Shown: positions 10,441-22,039, counted from the stretch's first letter. The stretch is DNA of 64,000 bases from Chrysopilus asiliformis (GCA_964034945.1 OZ035960.1:52384706-52448705), one strand, 5' to 3'. Notes: a model not told the origin generated them from the letters alone. Translations and numbers: made by a program.

Positions 10441-10952
10441 CACTCTCGAAAAAATGGAGTCGATTACGCACCGAAAGGGAGTCCATCACCTATTGGAGAA
10501 AATCGAGCACCGGGCTAGGAGTTCACAACAATTCCTTATGGGTGTTAATTTTTAATAATTTTTCGGTGTTAAACCAATTTATTACCAAGAAAAAAAAACC
10601 TCACAAATTCTCTTTTTTTTGCAAGCAATTGAGATGTTTTGAGTTTTTTTTCGTGTTTCCAAAGTTAATATTACTTGTTAAAAACTTTTCTTACATGTCT
10701 CTGCCGGGACTCGAACACGGGACCTCTCGAATTGTAAACCATTTGCCTTCCCAATAGGCTGTTGAAGCCAATTGGCAAGCCTCTTCTAAACGTGAACACC
10801 CTTTACAATTAAATAACTCCTAAAAGAAGTTGTAGTGAATTTTTGACTCCTTTTCGGAGTTCATTTAAAATTTAGGTCAAAACGGTGTTAAATTGAATAT
10901 TTAGCTATGTTTTCAGGCGGAGTTAATTCGTCCCCGGATTTTTTCGAGAGTG
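10441..10952. mobile_element. MITE with CACTCTCGAAAAAA ends and TA TSD
   Basis: The left end is CACTCTCGAAAAAA and the right end TTTTTTCGAGAGTG, flanked by TA (10439-10440, 10953-10954). It interrupts the left palindrome arm. On the minus strand at about 10703-10775 lies a tRNA-like stretch with a B-box-like GTGTTCGAGTCC and an A-box-like TGGCTTCAACAGCC, but the anticodon stem does not pair. Confidence 0.7.
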
Positions 10953-11284
10953 TATGAGCAGTTGATTTTGAAAGTGGCATAACACACTTTGTTTTTAAAT
11001 CGAGATATTTAAGGGTTTGCGTTGGGGTTTGTTATATCGTTAATTAGCAAAACTTTTCTCGAACAAAATCTCAATAACATTTTTTTTAATGAAGAGATAC
11101 TGTTAAATTGTAATTAATGTTATCATTAACTTGATTTTTTGAAAAAGTGACTTATGCCACTTTCAAAATCAACTGCTCATATATAGTATATTAAACTACA
11201 ATTAACATTTATAATCTATATATACATGTGATGTTCTTAAATAATATCATAACATATATGGTGATATATGGTGCTCAAAAGTGG

Positions 11285-11541
11285 CAATTATTGAAAACCC
11301 GTATGGTGATTTAAGTGAACAGCGAACAGTTGTATCAAAATTCCACTTTGAAGTCAAACTTTTCAATAAGATTTTTTAAAACTTATTCCAATCGGATTTT
11401 GATATATGGGAGTTTTATGTAGAATCATATCCTAAAAAACTTTTGTTCTTGCACTTTTTCGATAAGATGCATCGTTTTTGATATATTCGCAAAAAAACGT
11501 TTTCGGTTGTACCCTTTGGTTTCACCAAACGGGTATAAAAA
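11285..11541 (-). mobile_element. Internally deleted Helentron fragment, right palindrome arm
   Basis: Mirror copy of the fragment at 10083-10338, with the same internal deletion and the same truncation before the 3' hairpin. Confidence 0.7.
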
Positions 11542-12260
11542 AGCCAATATCATGAGAACGGTACGTCGTACAGAAAAGTTCCAAAAGTAAATAATATTTA
11601 AAATACGGTTTTACACAAATCTCCCATACATCAAAATCCAATTGGAGTAACTTTAGGAAAAAGTACAGTGGGAGATACATAGGGTAGACACACATATATG
11701 CGTGAATTTCGCAAAGTTCCACATCAGTGACCATTCCCGTATATATATATATTGAAAGTACACTTTCCACGGATTTTTTCGACAAAAACTCAGAGTGGTC
11801 AATTAAGAGGATCTAAGAAAAATTTTTTTTTTAAAACTTCAATATTTTTTTTCACCCACTTTTTTTTGTCCAATTTTTTTTTTAATTTTTTTACAACATT
11901 GCCCCATTGGTCTGTACAATATATATTTTTTTCATCCAAATCGGTTCAGCCGTTTTCGAGAAAAAAATACTTTTATATTTTGCTTTAAACCCCTCTCCCA
12001 TCAAAACTAAGGGGGGTACAGGATTCATATTTTGCAGAAACACTAAGGACCTTAGTACCAACATCTGGTAAAAGTTTCAAGATGATATCTTCTTAGGCCG
12101 TTTTCCCATGGTTATCCGGCTAGTCCCTTTGGGAAGTTCTGGAACAATTTTTTTCTGTATGAAGAACTTCAGTTCGCCATCGCTAAAACTTTTGGTAAGG
12201 GGAGGATCCGAAATACCTCAAACCAGTTTTTCAGATCGATGTATTCTTTTGCTCCAAAGT

Positions 12261-12498
12261 TTAACACTAGAATGCCCAATGGAGTCATTTTGACTCCTTG
12301 CGTACATTTTTTTGTCATCAATTTTTTCCTAATTAATTTGACGTGAAGACCTCTCGTGACTTTTATTTATTATAGATTTTTCATCATGATTTCAAATAAA
12401 CCACGCACAAACGATTTTTTTTCAATACAATTATCATGTCAAAATGACTCCATTTGGGTATCTAAGGGTATTGCTACTATCGGGCATTCTAGTGTTAA
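12261..12498. mobile_element. PiggyBac-like MITE (TTAA)
   Basis: TTAA flanks at 12261-12264 and 12495-12498. The ends are TTAACACTAGAATGCCC and GGGCATTCTAGTGTTAA, with a second inverted word ATGGAGTCATTTTGACTCC just inside. It is non-coding. Confidence 0.75.
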
Positions 12499-12614
12499 AG
12501 TGGGAACCTTAATAACATGTATTCCAGTGAACATGGCAAGTAAAATGTTCTCGGTATGAGCAAAATAGACATTTGATGCAATTATCTTGTCAATTATAAG
12601 TTTTACACTGTCAT

Positions 12615-12843
12615 ATGAGGCGTTAAAAGCTAGAGTGGCCCAACCCACACGTCGAAATCGTGAATTTTTTTGTGTTTGAATCACTATTGCGAATGAGTTT
12701 CTAGATAAAAATGTTTGGATGCACAAAAGAACATTTCAACATTGAGTAATAAAGTCCACACAATTTTTTTTTTCCAAAAATTTACAGTCAATAATAGTAC
12801 AGAGTGGAAAAGCTTCAAAAACTCGATTATGTGGGTTGGCTAT
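12615..12843. mobile_element. Degraded copy of GAGGCGTTAAAAGC MITE
   Basis: It matches the complete copy at 48007-48257 for most of its length, starting TGAGGCGTTAAAAGCTAGAG. The right terminus is lost after TATGTGGGTTGG. Confidence 0.7.
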
Positions 12844-13507
12844 TTTTTTTATTTACATCATCCAATACCCCGATATGCCTCGTTTTGATATATGACGCAA
12901 AATCACCAAAAACGTAAGTCGAGGAACTCTTGTATTAATTTAATTGCTAAGATACCTAAAAGAAATTCCAATTGGAAGTCTTATTAAAAATAGTTTCGTT
13001 TTTTTTAAACTTGTGCCAGTTTTTAGTGGCATTAATGTGTAAAATGTAACATTCGATTGTAGATTTCTCAGAATTTTCAGTCATTTACTTTTGACCCTAA
13101 TTAACCGATGTTTAATATTACAATCTTGGCAATTTGAGTTTTGCATCAACGTTGTGAAAAAATAAAATAAAAAAAATGATACTACTAGATTTGATAACAG
13201 GAACATTGATCTCTGAATATTAAAATCAATTTGTATATTTTTCGGAGATTCGATGAACAGATCTATTAGATGAATTAATATTTGTGTCGCATTTATGACA
13301 AATAAAATATCAGAATTATTCTATTTCGTGTCATTATCAAAAGAAATGAAACAAAGTTTGGTATTCGTACACATATGTATGAACGCACATCTACGCCAAC
13401 ATAGAAAATTTTTAGGTGATGGCACGTTTTTGGCAATCTTTCAACTACGCAAGATTCTAATATTTAATATTAATTTTTTTACGATTTTTTCTTATCAATG
13501 AAAAAAG
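12844..13507. other. No gene recognised
   Basis: AT-rich. Short frames only; no recognised similarity. Confidence 0.45.
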
Positions 13508-13741
13508 ATATCGTCGGCTAAAAGTGAAATTGTGCTAAGTCCATTTGGTATAATTTTCGAGAAGAGCAATGAAAACCTTGTTAAATCGTTTTAATTCTCT
13601 TTCAATAACACTGAGTTTTCTTTAAATGAGACTCTGTTTTCTTTAAATGAGAATTAAAATGATTTAACAAGGTTTTTTATTGCTCTTCTGTCAAATTTGG
13701 TTAAATGGACTTAGCACAATTTCACTTTTAGCCGACGATAT
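13508..13741. mobile_element. Palindromic MITE
   Basis: Arms begin ATATCGTCGGCTAAAAGTGA and mirror on the right; a second inverted pair is AACCTTGTTAAATC/GATTTAACAAGGTT. TTTCTTTAAATGAGA is repeated at the centre. Confidence 0.7.
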
Positions 13742-14339
13742 GTGACATGAATGTCAATTTAGATTTGAAAAAAACATTTGTTTTTGTGAGGTCCCTAAAA
13801 TCATCACGAAGATAATAAAGAAAAGTGATGGATGTCACCAGTAGAGGATATGTTGCGTTATAAAAAAAAACTTTTAGTGAAAAATAAAAAAAAACACGAG
13901 GAGACATGAAATACGTCATACTTTTTAGGAAGTTGGAGGCTCCTTAAAAGGGTGATGTATTTCATGGATATGTCCCCTCTCCCCATCCGCCCTTTTTCTC
14001 GGATAACGTGCTCTTTTTAATGGCGCCTGGGAGGAATTTTGAATGTGCGGGATTTTTTAAACATGTCCGTAGAAGTTCGAGCCAAATTATAAATTTACTT
14101 CAAAAAATTCAAGACGTTAAGAAGCACAAAACAAAGTGTGATAGACGTTCAATTTAGGGATGTATTTGACATTGAAATGGAAAATTTTTAAATCTTCCTT
14201 GATTACCTGAAGCAATTTTTTTTTTAAATATTTTAAGCGTGTCGGGAGTTTTGATCACTATGTTTGGGGTTTTTCGCTCATAAATTCAAATCTTCTAAAA
14301 TTTTTTATGGTAACCTTAGCGGTAGTATCCCATATTTTT
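13742..14339. other. No gene; weak hairpin
   Basis: An imperfect 85 bp inverted repeat (GAGGAGACATGAAATACGTCA against TGATGTATTTCAT.GATATGTCCCCTC) lies at about 13897-13981. Nothing else was recognised. Confidence 0.4.
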
Positions 14340-14580
14340 TTTTTTTAAAAAAGCTTTTATTTAAAAAAAAATTCCCTAAAAAAGAAAAACTAATTTTTTG
14401 GTACTGTGTACTAGACATTAAAGCATGATAAATATTTATTTTATTCTTTATGCTTTTATCTCGCTTTTATTTCTGATACACAAAGCGAAAAAATATTTTT
14501 TTCTTTTTTAATGTATTTTTTTTTAAATAAAAGCTTTTTTTAAATTTTTTATTTTATTTTTTAAGTCATTTTGTATTTGA
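14340..14580. repeat. AT-rich foldback of the AAAAGCTTTTAT family
   Basis: It shares AAAAGCTTTTATTT, GGTACTGTGTA and TATCTCGCTTTTATTTCTGA with 30600-30757/32832-33010 and 36890-37020. A/T tracts dominate. Ends are approximate. Confidence 0.55.
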
Positions 14581-14654
14581 TTAGTATGACTAAAAATCCA
14601 AAATGGCGTCTGTCTTTCGCCACGCTCGTTCACACTTTTTGTTCTTCGAGTATA

Positions 14655-14730
14655 CAGGGTGACTACTGTCAGTGAAGTTTAGGTATCAATAAAATTATTC
14701 TATTCACTGACAGTAGTTGTGACTCACCCT
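14655..14730. mobile_element. Tiny MITE, AGGGTGA..ACTACTGTCAGTGA ends
   Basis: The left end CAGGGTGACTACTGTCAGTG and the right end reading AGGGTGAGTCACAACTACTG in reverse complement are almost back to back, next to TA. One end of the same family is at 4853-4880. Confidence 0.6.
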
Positions 14731-14759
14731 ATATATCGATTCTGTTGAGTTATTCTTAC

Positions 14760-14905
14760 GGACCTTTTGACTCCAGAATCGAATTCAGCGTCTTAAAAAC
14801 TCCAAGATGAGATTTTTTTCTGGAAAATTTGAGGAAAAGGATATTCACGTTATCCTTATAGGACCTACCCTAGGGCGAAATAACGAAAATATTGTGTTGA
14901 CATCA
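14760..14905. repeat. Single GGTCC-type repeat unit
   Basis: It resembles one unit of the tandem arrays at 29216-29690 and 37080-37320: TTATTCTTACGGAC, AGAATCGAATTCAGCG, GAGGAAAAGGATATTCACGTTATCC. A lone diverged unit. Confidence 0.5.
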
Positions 14906-15399
14906 AACGTACGTGACACCAAAAAAATTGCGAAAAGCGGAATGCGAGAGGGGATTTGAAAAGCCTAATTTAACTCCTAAGTAGGTTCACAATAATTGTT
15001 GCAAGTTTACAAATGACAACCACTAAAAACAAAAGAGTTCGAGGGATATTGATATTTTTACTAAAGATTAGATAAATGAAGATAAGCATCAACAGAACTT
15101 TTCATAGAACTTTTAAAATTTATGGAAAATACTTTTAAAGTTATGAATCTCAATCACGTAACGCATGTAATTTAAATATTTTTATTGATTTTTTTACAGT
15201 TAAGCGTCAATATTTAAAGGAAATAATTTCGTTTGTTCTAGGATTCTTATCTTTAGCTAACTAATTTTTGTTTTTACTTTCTAATACAAACTACTTTTGT
15301 GACATGAAAAATTGTGATGATGAAAAATTTCCACCGCGTACACTGTAGCCATATTACAAAAATGTCTTTCTGTCTATCAGTCTGTCAGTCTGTCCACAA
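14906..15399. other. No gene; repeat tail
   Basis: The last 100 bp (TCTTTCTGTCTATCAGTCTG) continue, after the hAT insertion, into 19022. They belong to a repeat with an inverted copy at 22040-22790. Confidence 0.45.
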
Positions 15400-16242
15400 C
15401 AGGGGTGTCCAACCATTTAGCTTTCTTGGGCCACATTGGAAGAAGACGAGTTATATTGGACCACAAATAAAATATACTAACCCTAAAGATAGCTAATTAT
15501 TAAAAAAACGTAGTATATATACTAGATTGCCCATATGTGCAAAGTTGTAATTTTTGTTGCTCCCCGTCCATTTTCGTGAAGTTTAGGTCAAAAAAATAAG
15601 ATTTAAAAAAAAAAGTTGGAACCTGTAGTGGAAAAAACCCAGCCGGTTTTTCATTGAAGTTTCAAAAATAGACTTTAAAATGGTGAATCGCTTTAACTGT
15701 CCGTAACTCCTATAATATTTAATTTTTCGTTGATGGTCTAAAGACAACTTTTGTAGAGCATAACTAGGCGAACATCTAATTCTCACGAAGTTTTGACCTA
15801 CGGTTGAAATTTAATGCTTTTTTGGTCCCAAAACAGCAATTTTTTAAGAACATTTTCATGAATTATTTTCTTTAAATGTATTTTTTGCACTTTCTAAAGG
15901 GTGGAATATTTCTTCTGGAAAGCCTATGTTCTAGAGAATGAAATGTAGATTTATTTAAAAAAAAAAATTAAGCCGATCTAAAGTTATACGACATACATAC
16001 AGACCGACAAACAGACAGATTTATGGGCATCCTAAATTTTTTGTCTGAAACGGATTTTGTACTGGTCAGAGAGTATTGAAAAGTATATTTTTTTTAAGTT
16101 TTTCCGATATTCTTATTTGTTATAAAGCATTTTAACCCTTAATTTATGAGGTGAAAATCATATGCGTAAATGATGAGGTGGTTTCCAATGGACTTGTTCT
16201 AATCACATACCAAATCCGTGCTTTTAACTCGGCACACAACAT

Positions 16243-17340
16243 CCCAAGCAACCAGATAAGGCATAATGACTTGGATTAGGGCGTGGTGTCTTAAAATTGG
16301 TCGTTACGACCACACCAAGACCAGCGAATCCGCCTTATAAGGCGTGATGCCTTTCAAGGCTTTTGCAGTGGTCGTCAAGCGGTCCGAGTGACCTAAATAT
16401 ATGCCCTGATAGTCTTAGTGTTCGAATGCCTTGTTTTGGCTTTCATGGTCGTAGTGTCCTCCAGACGCCTTCATAGTCGTCCTGCCTTATAAGACCAACC
16501 TTCCACCTTTCGTCCACGAAATGTCTTATAGGGCATAATGCCTTTGAGAACACTCCAATGCCCTATTTGAGAATGCTTCGAGCATGCGCAGATGAATATC
16601 TGCTTCGAGCTTGTTTCTAGCATACTTCGAATATGCTTCTAGCATTCACGGCGCGAGCCGCCATGACGTTCATTGAAATGAAAAAAAAACATTCCTACTG
16701 AAAATTTAAAATCTGTTTTTAAGGCACAATATGGAAAAACATCGAATAAAAAGTAATTTTAGGTGTTTGGGTACACAGCATAACTTTATTTTTACAAGAA
16801 TTTTATTGAAATCGAATAAAAAAGAAAATTCTTTGAATAAATAATTTTCAAATTATATCACTAAAATCGAGAATTGCTACGGCCCACGTAAATAGAGCTC
16901 CTGGCAAAACCACTTCCTACGTAAACTTTAAATCGCATGTGAATTGTGACAATAAAATCCACAAAAAACCTTAACATCACCGTATGAAATTATTTTGAAC
17001 GTTTTTTTTCCACAAAATATATCCATTAAACTTCATGATTCTTGTCTTATCTTTCTCTCCTCATGCGGCCTATAGAATAGAGAAAGACAAATAATATCGC
17101 CAGATGAAATGTAAAAAAAATATTTCGTCATGGTAAAACAAGGCCCTATTTTGGCCTTCAAAGTCGTGAAGCCTTATAGGGCGTGAAATAGGGCACTTCG
17201 TGGTCCGGCGGACCTTCCCCACTGTCGACGATAGGTCGACGATAGTTCGACCTAGAGTCGACAAAGTCGTGGACATTACGACCAATAGGGACGCCTTTGA
17301 AGACGAAGTGTCCACTTTACGACCTATAAGGTTACTTGGG
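16243..17340. mobile_element. 1.1 kb MITE inserted in the foldback left arm
   Basis: It interrupts the left arm; the right arm (ATGATGTTGTGTGCC at about 18143) supplies the empty site. The ends are CCCAAGCAACC and GGTTACTTGGG, with AT flanks. GCCTTATAAGGC/GGCATAATGCC words recur at about 16256, 16333, 16483, 16525, 17171 and 17321. TGCTTCGAGC-type words recur at 16572-16655, and GTCGAC words cluster at 17224-17262. Confidence 0.75.
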
Positions 17341-17454
17341 ATCATACTGTATGAAGGTACTGAAGATTTCAGAGTCACTGTGCTGAAAACATGAGAAATA
17401 GCAAAGAGAGAAAAGTCAATGTGGGTCCACTGGACCCACCTCATCAACTAAGGG

Positions 17455-17955
17455 TTAAAATACAAAATTTAATGGATTTTTTTTTGTTTCTTGAAATTGT
17501 CCATAATTTTTTGTTAAATATTCAATGAATTTTGCTTTCGAATAGCTTTGCATTGATATTTGTTTATAATGCTGTTCCATCGCATGCAGGATATACTGTT
17601 TTTGTTGCTCCTGGTGCGTTAGAATAGTATTATATCGAGTCATCAAAGCTACTCTACGCTCTGCTATATCATTAACAACAAGTAAATTTTTAATCATTGC
17701 CTTCGCAGCGATGTAGTTCTCGTCTTCCTCCCATGTTGCTGGATCGGCAGTCAAAAAATTGTTCCTTATACCAGTGATTTCTTGATTTAATATTTTATCA
17801 AAGAAAAAGTATGTGTTATTACTAACAAAATCGCACAATTTTGATGACTCGATATAATACTGTTCCAACGCACCAGGAGCAACAAAAACAGTATATCCTG
17901 CATGCGATGGAACAGCATTATAAACAAATATCAATGCAAAGCTATTCGAAAGCAA
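17455..17955 (-). pseudogene. Unidentified transposon-borne ORF across the foldback loop
   Basis: A 166-residue frame spans the loop and the inner ends of both arms. The loop part (about residues 40-115) looks like protein rather than chance: NFLTADPATWEEDENYIAAK, followed by LLVVNDIAERRVALMTRYN and LTHQEQQKQYIL. The VND-x-AER-x3-LM-x2-YN pattern reminds me of uncharacterised transposon proteins of arthropods, but I cannot name the family. The flanking residues are translations of the palindromic arms. It is probably the truncated C-terminal part of the foldback's own protein. The frame is open to a stop, but the element's size leaves no room for a complete transposase. Confidence 0.5.
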
Positions 17956-19021
17956 AATTCATTGAATATTTAACAAAAAATTATGAACAATTTCAAGAAA
18001 CAAAAAAAAAATCCATTAAATTTTGTATTTTAACCCTTAGTTGATGAGGTGGGTCCAGTGGACCCACATTGACTTTTCTCTCTTTGCTATTTCTCATGTT
18101 TTCAGCACAGTGACTCTGAAATCTTCAGTACCTTCATACAGTATGATGTTGTGTGCCGAGTTAAAAGCACGGATTTGGTATGTGATTAGAACAAGTCCAT
18201 TGGAAACCACCTCATCATTTACGCATATGATTTTCACCTCCTAAATTAAGGGTTAAAATGTTTTATGACAAATAAGAATATCGGAAAAACTTAAAAAAAA
18301 TATACTTTTCAATACTCTCTGACCAGTACAAAATCCGTTTCAGACAAAAAATTTAGGATGCCCATAAATCTGTCTGTTTGTCGGTCTGTATGTATGTCGT
18401 ATAACTTTAGATCGGCTTAATTTTTTTTTTTAAATAAATCTACATTTCATTCTCTAGAACATAGGCTTTCCAGAAGAAATATTCCACCCTTTAGAAAGTG
18501 CAAAAAATACATTTAAAGAAAATAATTCATGAAAATGTTCTTAAAAAATTGCTGTTTTGGGACCAAAAAAGCATTAAATTTCAACCGTAGGTCAAAACTT
18601 CGTGAGAATTAGATGTTCGCCTAGTTATGCTCTACAAATGTTGTCTTTAGACCATCAACGAAAAATTAAATATTATAGGAGTTACGGACAGTTAAAGCGA
18701 TTCACCATTTTAAAGTCTATTTTTGAAACTTCAATGAAAAACCGGCTGGGTTTTTTCCACTACAGGTTCCAACTTTTTTTTTTAAATCTTATTTTTTTGA
18801 CCTAAACTTCACGAAAATGGGCGGGGAGCAACAAAAATTACAACTTTGCACATTTCATATATCTTGTGGGCAATCTAATATATACATACATAGTTAAGAA
18901 TTTTAAGTAATTTAAAATTCATTAATTCATAAAGTTTGTAAATATATCAGTTTTTGTTGGGCCACATTCAAACACATCCTGGGCCGCATGTGGCGCGCGG
19001 GCCTCGGGTTGGACAAGTCTG

Positions 19022-19560
19022 GTCTATAGGATTTCTCAAAAACTGTGCGACAGTCATGAAATTTTACAGGGATTTTTGTTCCTGTAATGGGAAAATAAAC
19101 TTTTCGAGAAAATTCGTTAACCGGCAGTAACCATAAACTATGCGTATTTTAATGATTTGATGTATGACAAAATAAAATTTCCTACACTTTAGTATTTTAC
19201 TAGAGTTCGATAACTCAAACCGTTATCAAGATATAAATACCATTATTTCTAGAAATTCAGTTTTTTGCGATTATCTCGAAAATTGACGGTTTTTTGGTGA
19301 TGCTCGAGATGAATTAAAGAGAATTAAAGTTTTTTTCACTATTTTTCCGTTAACCACTATGTTTCACTTAATTTAAAAAAAAATGAATAAATAGATTTTT
19401 GTAAATTCCTTACCAACTAACGGTTTTTCGAAAAAGAAACAATAGTTAAAGTAAAACTTGAAGATATTAAAATTCTCTACATGTTTGCACAGTAAAACGA
19501 TGTCTTTTACCGTTGTCGAAATATTTCAGATTTTGTAAAAAAAAAAGATTTATTTTATTC
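19022..19560. repeat. Repeat arm, inverted relative to 22040-22790
   Basis: It starts TATAGGATTTCTCAAAAACTG and continues through GATTATCTCGAAAATTGACGG and AACGGTAAAAGACA-type words. The reverse complement of 22040-22790 shows the same order. Together the two copies bracket the HDDC2-like exons. Confidence 0.55.
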
Positions 19561-19700
19561 GTGGGGTAATTTGCACAGAAACGTAGATTTTGTCTAATAA
19601 AGTCTAGCATATGACACACCAAATATTTATTTTAAAAAACAACCAGATTTTTTTTTTTTAAATCTTCAAATCATTACGATTTGCTTTTAAATTTTTTTAG

Positions 19701-20373
19701 CACATCAAGCGAACTGGATGGGTTATGCGTGATGTAAAGGATTGTGAATCTATATCCGGTCACATGTATCGGATGAGCATGATGTCATTCTTATTAGATG
19801 GTAAAGACGGTCTAAATAGGACGCGGTGCATGGAATTAGCATTGATACATGATTTAGCTGAATGTCTGGTCGGAGATATAACACCGTTTTGTGGCGTATC
19901 CCGTGAAGAGAAACGACTCCGTGAACAAAAAGCAATGGAGGAGATTTGCAAATTAGTGCAACCAAATGGAGATCGTATGTTGGAATTATTTTTGGTAAGC
20001 AAAAATTCATTCCATGTGAAATAAAATAGTGTATGATTTTTTTTTTTGTGAAATTTAGGAGTATGAAACAAATGAAAGTCCAGAATCAAAATTCGTTAAA
20101 GATTTAGATCGGTTAGATATGGTCCTACAAGCATTCGAATATGAGAAACGTGACAATTGTGTCATGAAACATCAGGAGTTCTTTGACTCAACGGATGGTA
20201 AATTCAATCATCCGCTTGTTGTTAAACTGGTGGATGAAATCTATTCACAGCGAAAGGCGCTGGCCGCCGGGACAATACAAAATGGCTGTGCTCCTTCAAC
20301 TGAGAATCACCACGAACAGAATGGTCATGCTGTCGACAGTGATATTTCAGAGAAGAAGGTATCTACGAGTTGA
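19701..20373 (+). CDS. HDDC2: HDDC2-like HD-domain 5'-nucleotidase, last two exons
   Basis: Exon 19701-19994 follows a TTTTTTTAG acceptor and encodes 98 codons; a 64 bp intron (GTAAGC...TTTAG, 19995-20058) separates it from exon 20059-20373, 104 codons plus TGA. Both junctions are in phase 0. The product begins HIKRTGWVMRDVKD, as in HDDC2 proteins just after their short N-terminus. HD-domain metal ligands are visible: H21 (SGHMYRM), H50-D51 (LALIHDLAE), and D115 in KFVKDLDRLDM. FDSTDGKFNHP is also typical. The family removes phosphate from deoxynucleoside 5'-monophosphates. About 20-25 N-terminal residues are missing; the first exon would lie upstream, probably beyond the transposon nest at 15.4-19.0 kb, and was not found. 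The C-terminal tail (about residue 160 on) is low complexity and acidic. Family assignment is firm; exon 1 is unknown. Confidence 0.92.
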
Positions 20374-20422
20374 TGATTATATCAATCATTAAAAAATCGT
20401 CCTTAATCTATATAAAACTAAT

Positions 20423-20428
20423 AATAAA
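20423..20428 (+). promoter_or_regulatory. Likely polyadenylation signal of the HDDC2-like gene
   Basis: AATAAA lies 50 bp after the TGA stop, in an AT-rich stretch. Another AATAAA is near 20623, so the exact 3' end is uncertain. Confidence 0.5.
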
Positions 20429-22039
20429 AATATTTATGAACAAAGAACAAAATTAAAATGAAAAAAAAAATAGTTCAATTGAGATTCATACTAAAGAAAT
20501 TTTTAAATAATTTTAAATTTACCTTCCTACATTTACGAGTAGCTTGTATTTATTAAGTGAAATGTATTTTATTTTTTCAGTATAAGTTGTTGTTAGTTTT
20601 TCAATTTGAAGACATGATTTTAGAAATAAATTAGGTGATTTCTTAAATCAATTAGATAAAGGATTAGTTCTACGGCATATGAGTGAAAACGATTGAAGGA
20701 GAAAGAGATAAATTATTAATTAATAATACGGGTAAATTTATTTATTCAATAAAAACCATTGCTATAAATCAATTAATTACGCTGATCATCAGAAATATCT
20801 TCCACTGAGATGATGGAAGACTTTTGCCACAAATGAAAAAAAGGGGCTCCATTCAGAAAATAAATGCAAATATCTTAAAAAAAAATTGAGTGAAATGAGC
20901 CTATAATCAGTATATAAATATATAAATGTCATGTAATTGCAGAAAATTTCTATTTTTATTTATTTAATTTAAATTAATTACAATAAAAATAATTTCAGAA
21001 AATCAAACAAAGAAATTTTCCTTTAAATTCTCATTTCATAGGTTTATTGCAAGCAAGAGACATAAAAGAATTTCTCTGTATGTATTTTCGTACAAAATAC
21101 GAGCATAAAAGTGTCTTTACAAGAACATAAAAAAAGGAAAAAAAAAATAAACAGAATCTTTGAAATATTTCTGGGATTGCCAAAAAACAATGTCACGAGA
21201 CTCGTGTGACATAGGTAGACCTCTCTGTATGCCCATTGAGTGTTTTGTTGTGTGATGAAAATTCAGTTTCTATTTTAAAATGTCAACATTGTTGATATCG
21301 ATGTTTGTTTGGGTATTCAACGATATTCACGGTCATTTCACAGAAATTTGTATTTGATTTCAATGTGTTTTGTTAAAAAATCGACAAATGTGTGAAAAAC
21401 TCGATCACATCGCAGAAAAATAAAATTATTAGCATTGGTGTTATGTGATGACGGTGGTTTGATAAAGCCAAAACGTACTTGCAGTTTATAAATAAACTAA
21501 ATACGTCTTGTCTAGTGTGTGGCAACGTTTTTTCTTATTTTTTTTAAACGAGGGGGTGATGAAAAAGTTTTAAAATTAAAGTTTACAATAAAATTGGTAA
21601 AAATTTTGTTTTTGTGATTTAAAAACTATACAAGAAAATGAGTTCACAGACCCTAAAATATTATAAAATATATTTGTGGCAACATTTTTTTAAAAACTGT
21701 GGTTACGGGTTAACTTATGGTGTCTGATGGATAGTGCTGTAACTACAAAATGTTGGGAAAATTAGAAAAATGCAATCAGAATAGATTTTTCCGTATGAAA
21801 AACGCATTAGAAATATTAGAAAAAAATATTTTTGCGTTGAATTTTTGCTTTGTTTGTGTAAGCGTCTTTGGAAATTTTAAAAAAAGGGGAAACAACCATT
21901 TGGATAGACGCGTTTAAAAATTAGAAAAAAATATCAGTTGTGGTCAACACAAAACTTTCTTCTACAAAATCTATGACCCTGTGCAATTTACGCTAGAGCC
22001 CTGTCGCGTTGTCAACCTAAGACGATCTCCCAATAAATT
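20429..22039. other. Intergenic between convergent genes; no gene recognised
   Basis: AT-rich. It may hold the 3' UTR of the HDDC2-like gene and the 3' end of the DIP gene. No further exon could be read. Confidence 0.4.

Larger units (their letters stand above)
9491..12130. repeat. Large palindrome (about 1 kb arms)
   Basis: The left arm runs 9491-10440 and continues at 10953-10980; the right arm is about 11150-12130. Outer ends are AAAGGGACTAGCCGGATAAC and its complement. Both arms carry the same 87-residue frame (9837-10100 +, 11522-11785 -) and the same deleted Helentron piece. The inner ends, TGAGCAGTTGATTTTGAAAG, form the loop boundary. The frame is not recognised. Confidence 0.8.
15523..18877. 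mobile_element. 3.36 kb foldback transposon with 8 bp TSD
   Basis: ATATATAC flanks both ends (15515-15522, 18878-18885). The termini are TAGATTGCCCATA and its inverted partner. Long arms (about 1.03 kb each) run 15523-16242 plus 17341-17647, and 17840-18877, around a loop of about 190 bp. They share GTGCAAAGTTGTAATTTTTG near the ends. An 8 bp TSD with kilobase-long TIRs recalls Mutator-type or P-type foldbacks. The superfamily is not settled. Confidence 0.8.
15400..19021. mobile_element. MER30-like hAT MITE, split by a foldback
   Basis: The left half 15400-15522 starts CAGGGGTGTCCAACCATTTA; the right half 18878-19021 ends GGGTTGGACAAGTCTG. Joined, they match the intact copy at 59114-59371. 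The 8 bp flanks (GTCCACAA and GTCTATAG) differ by three transitions, suggesting an old insertion. The 3,355 bp foldback lies between the halves. Confidence 0.75.

Noticed and set aside
10700..10775. tRNA-like stretch on the minus strand with A-box-like and B-box-like words
   Set aside because: The T arm is recognisable, but the anticodon stem does not pair and the acceptor ends do not match. It lies inside a TA MITE, so it is at most a tRNA-derived relic.
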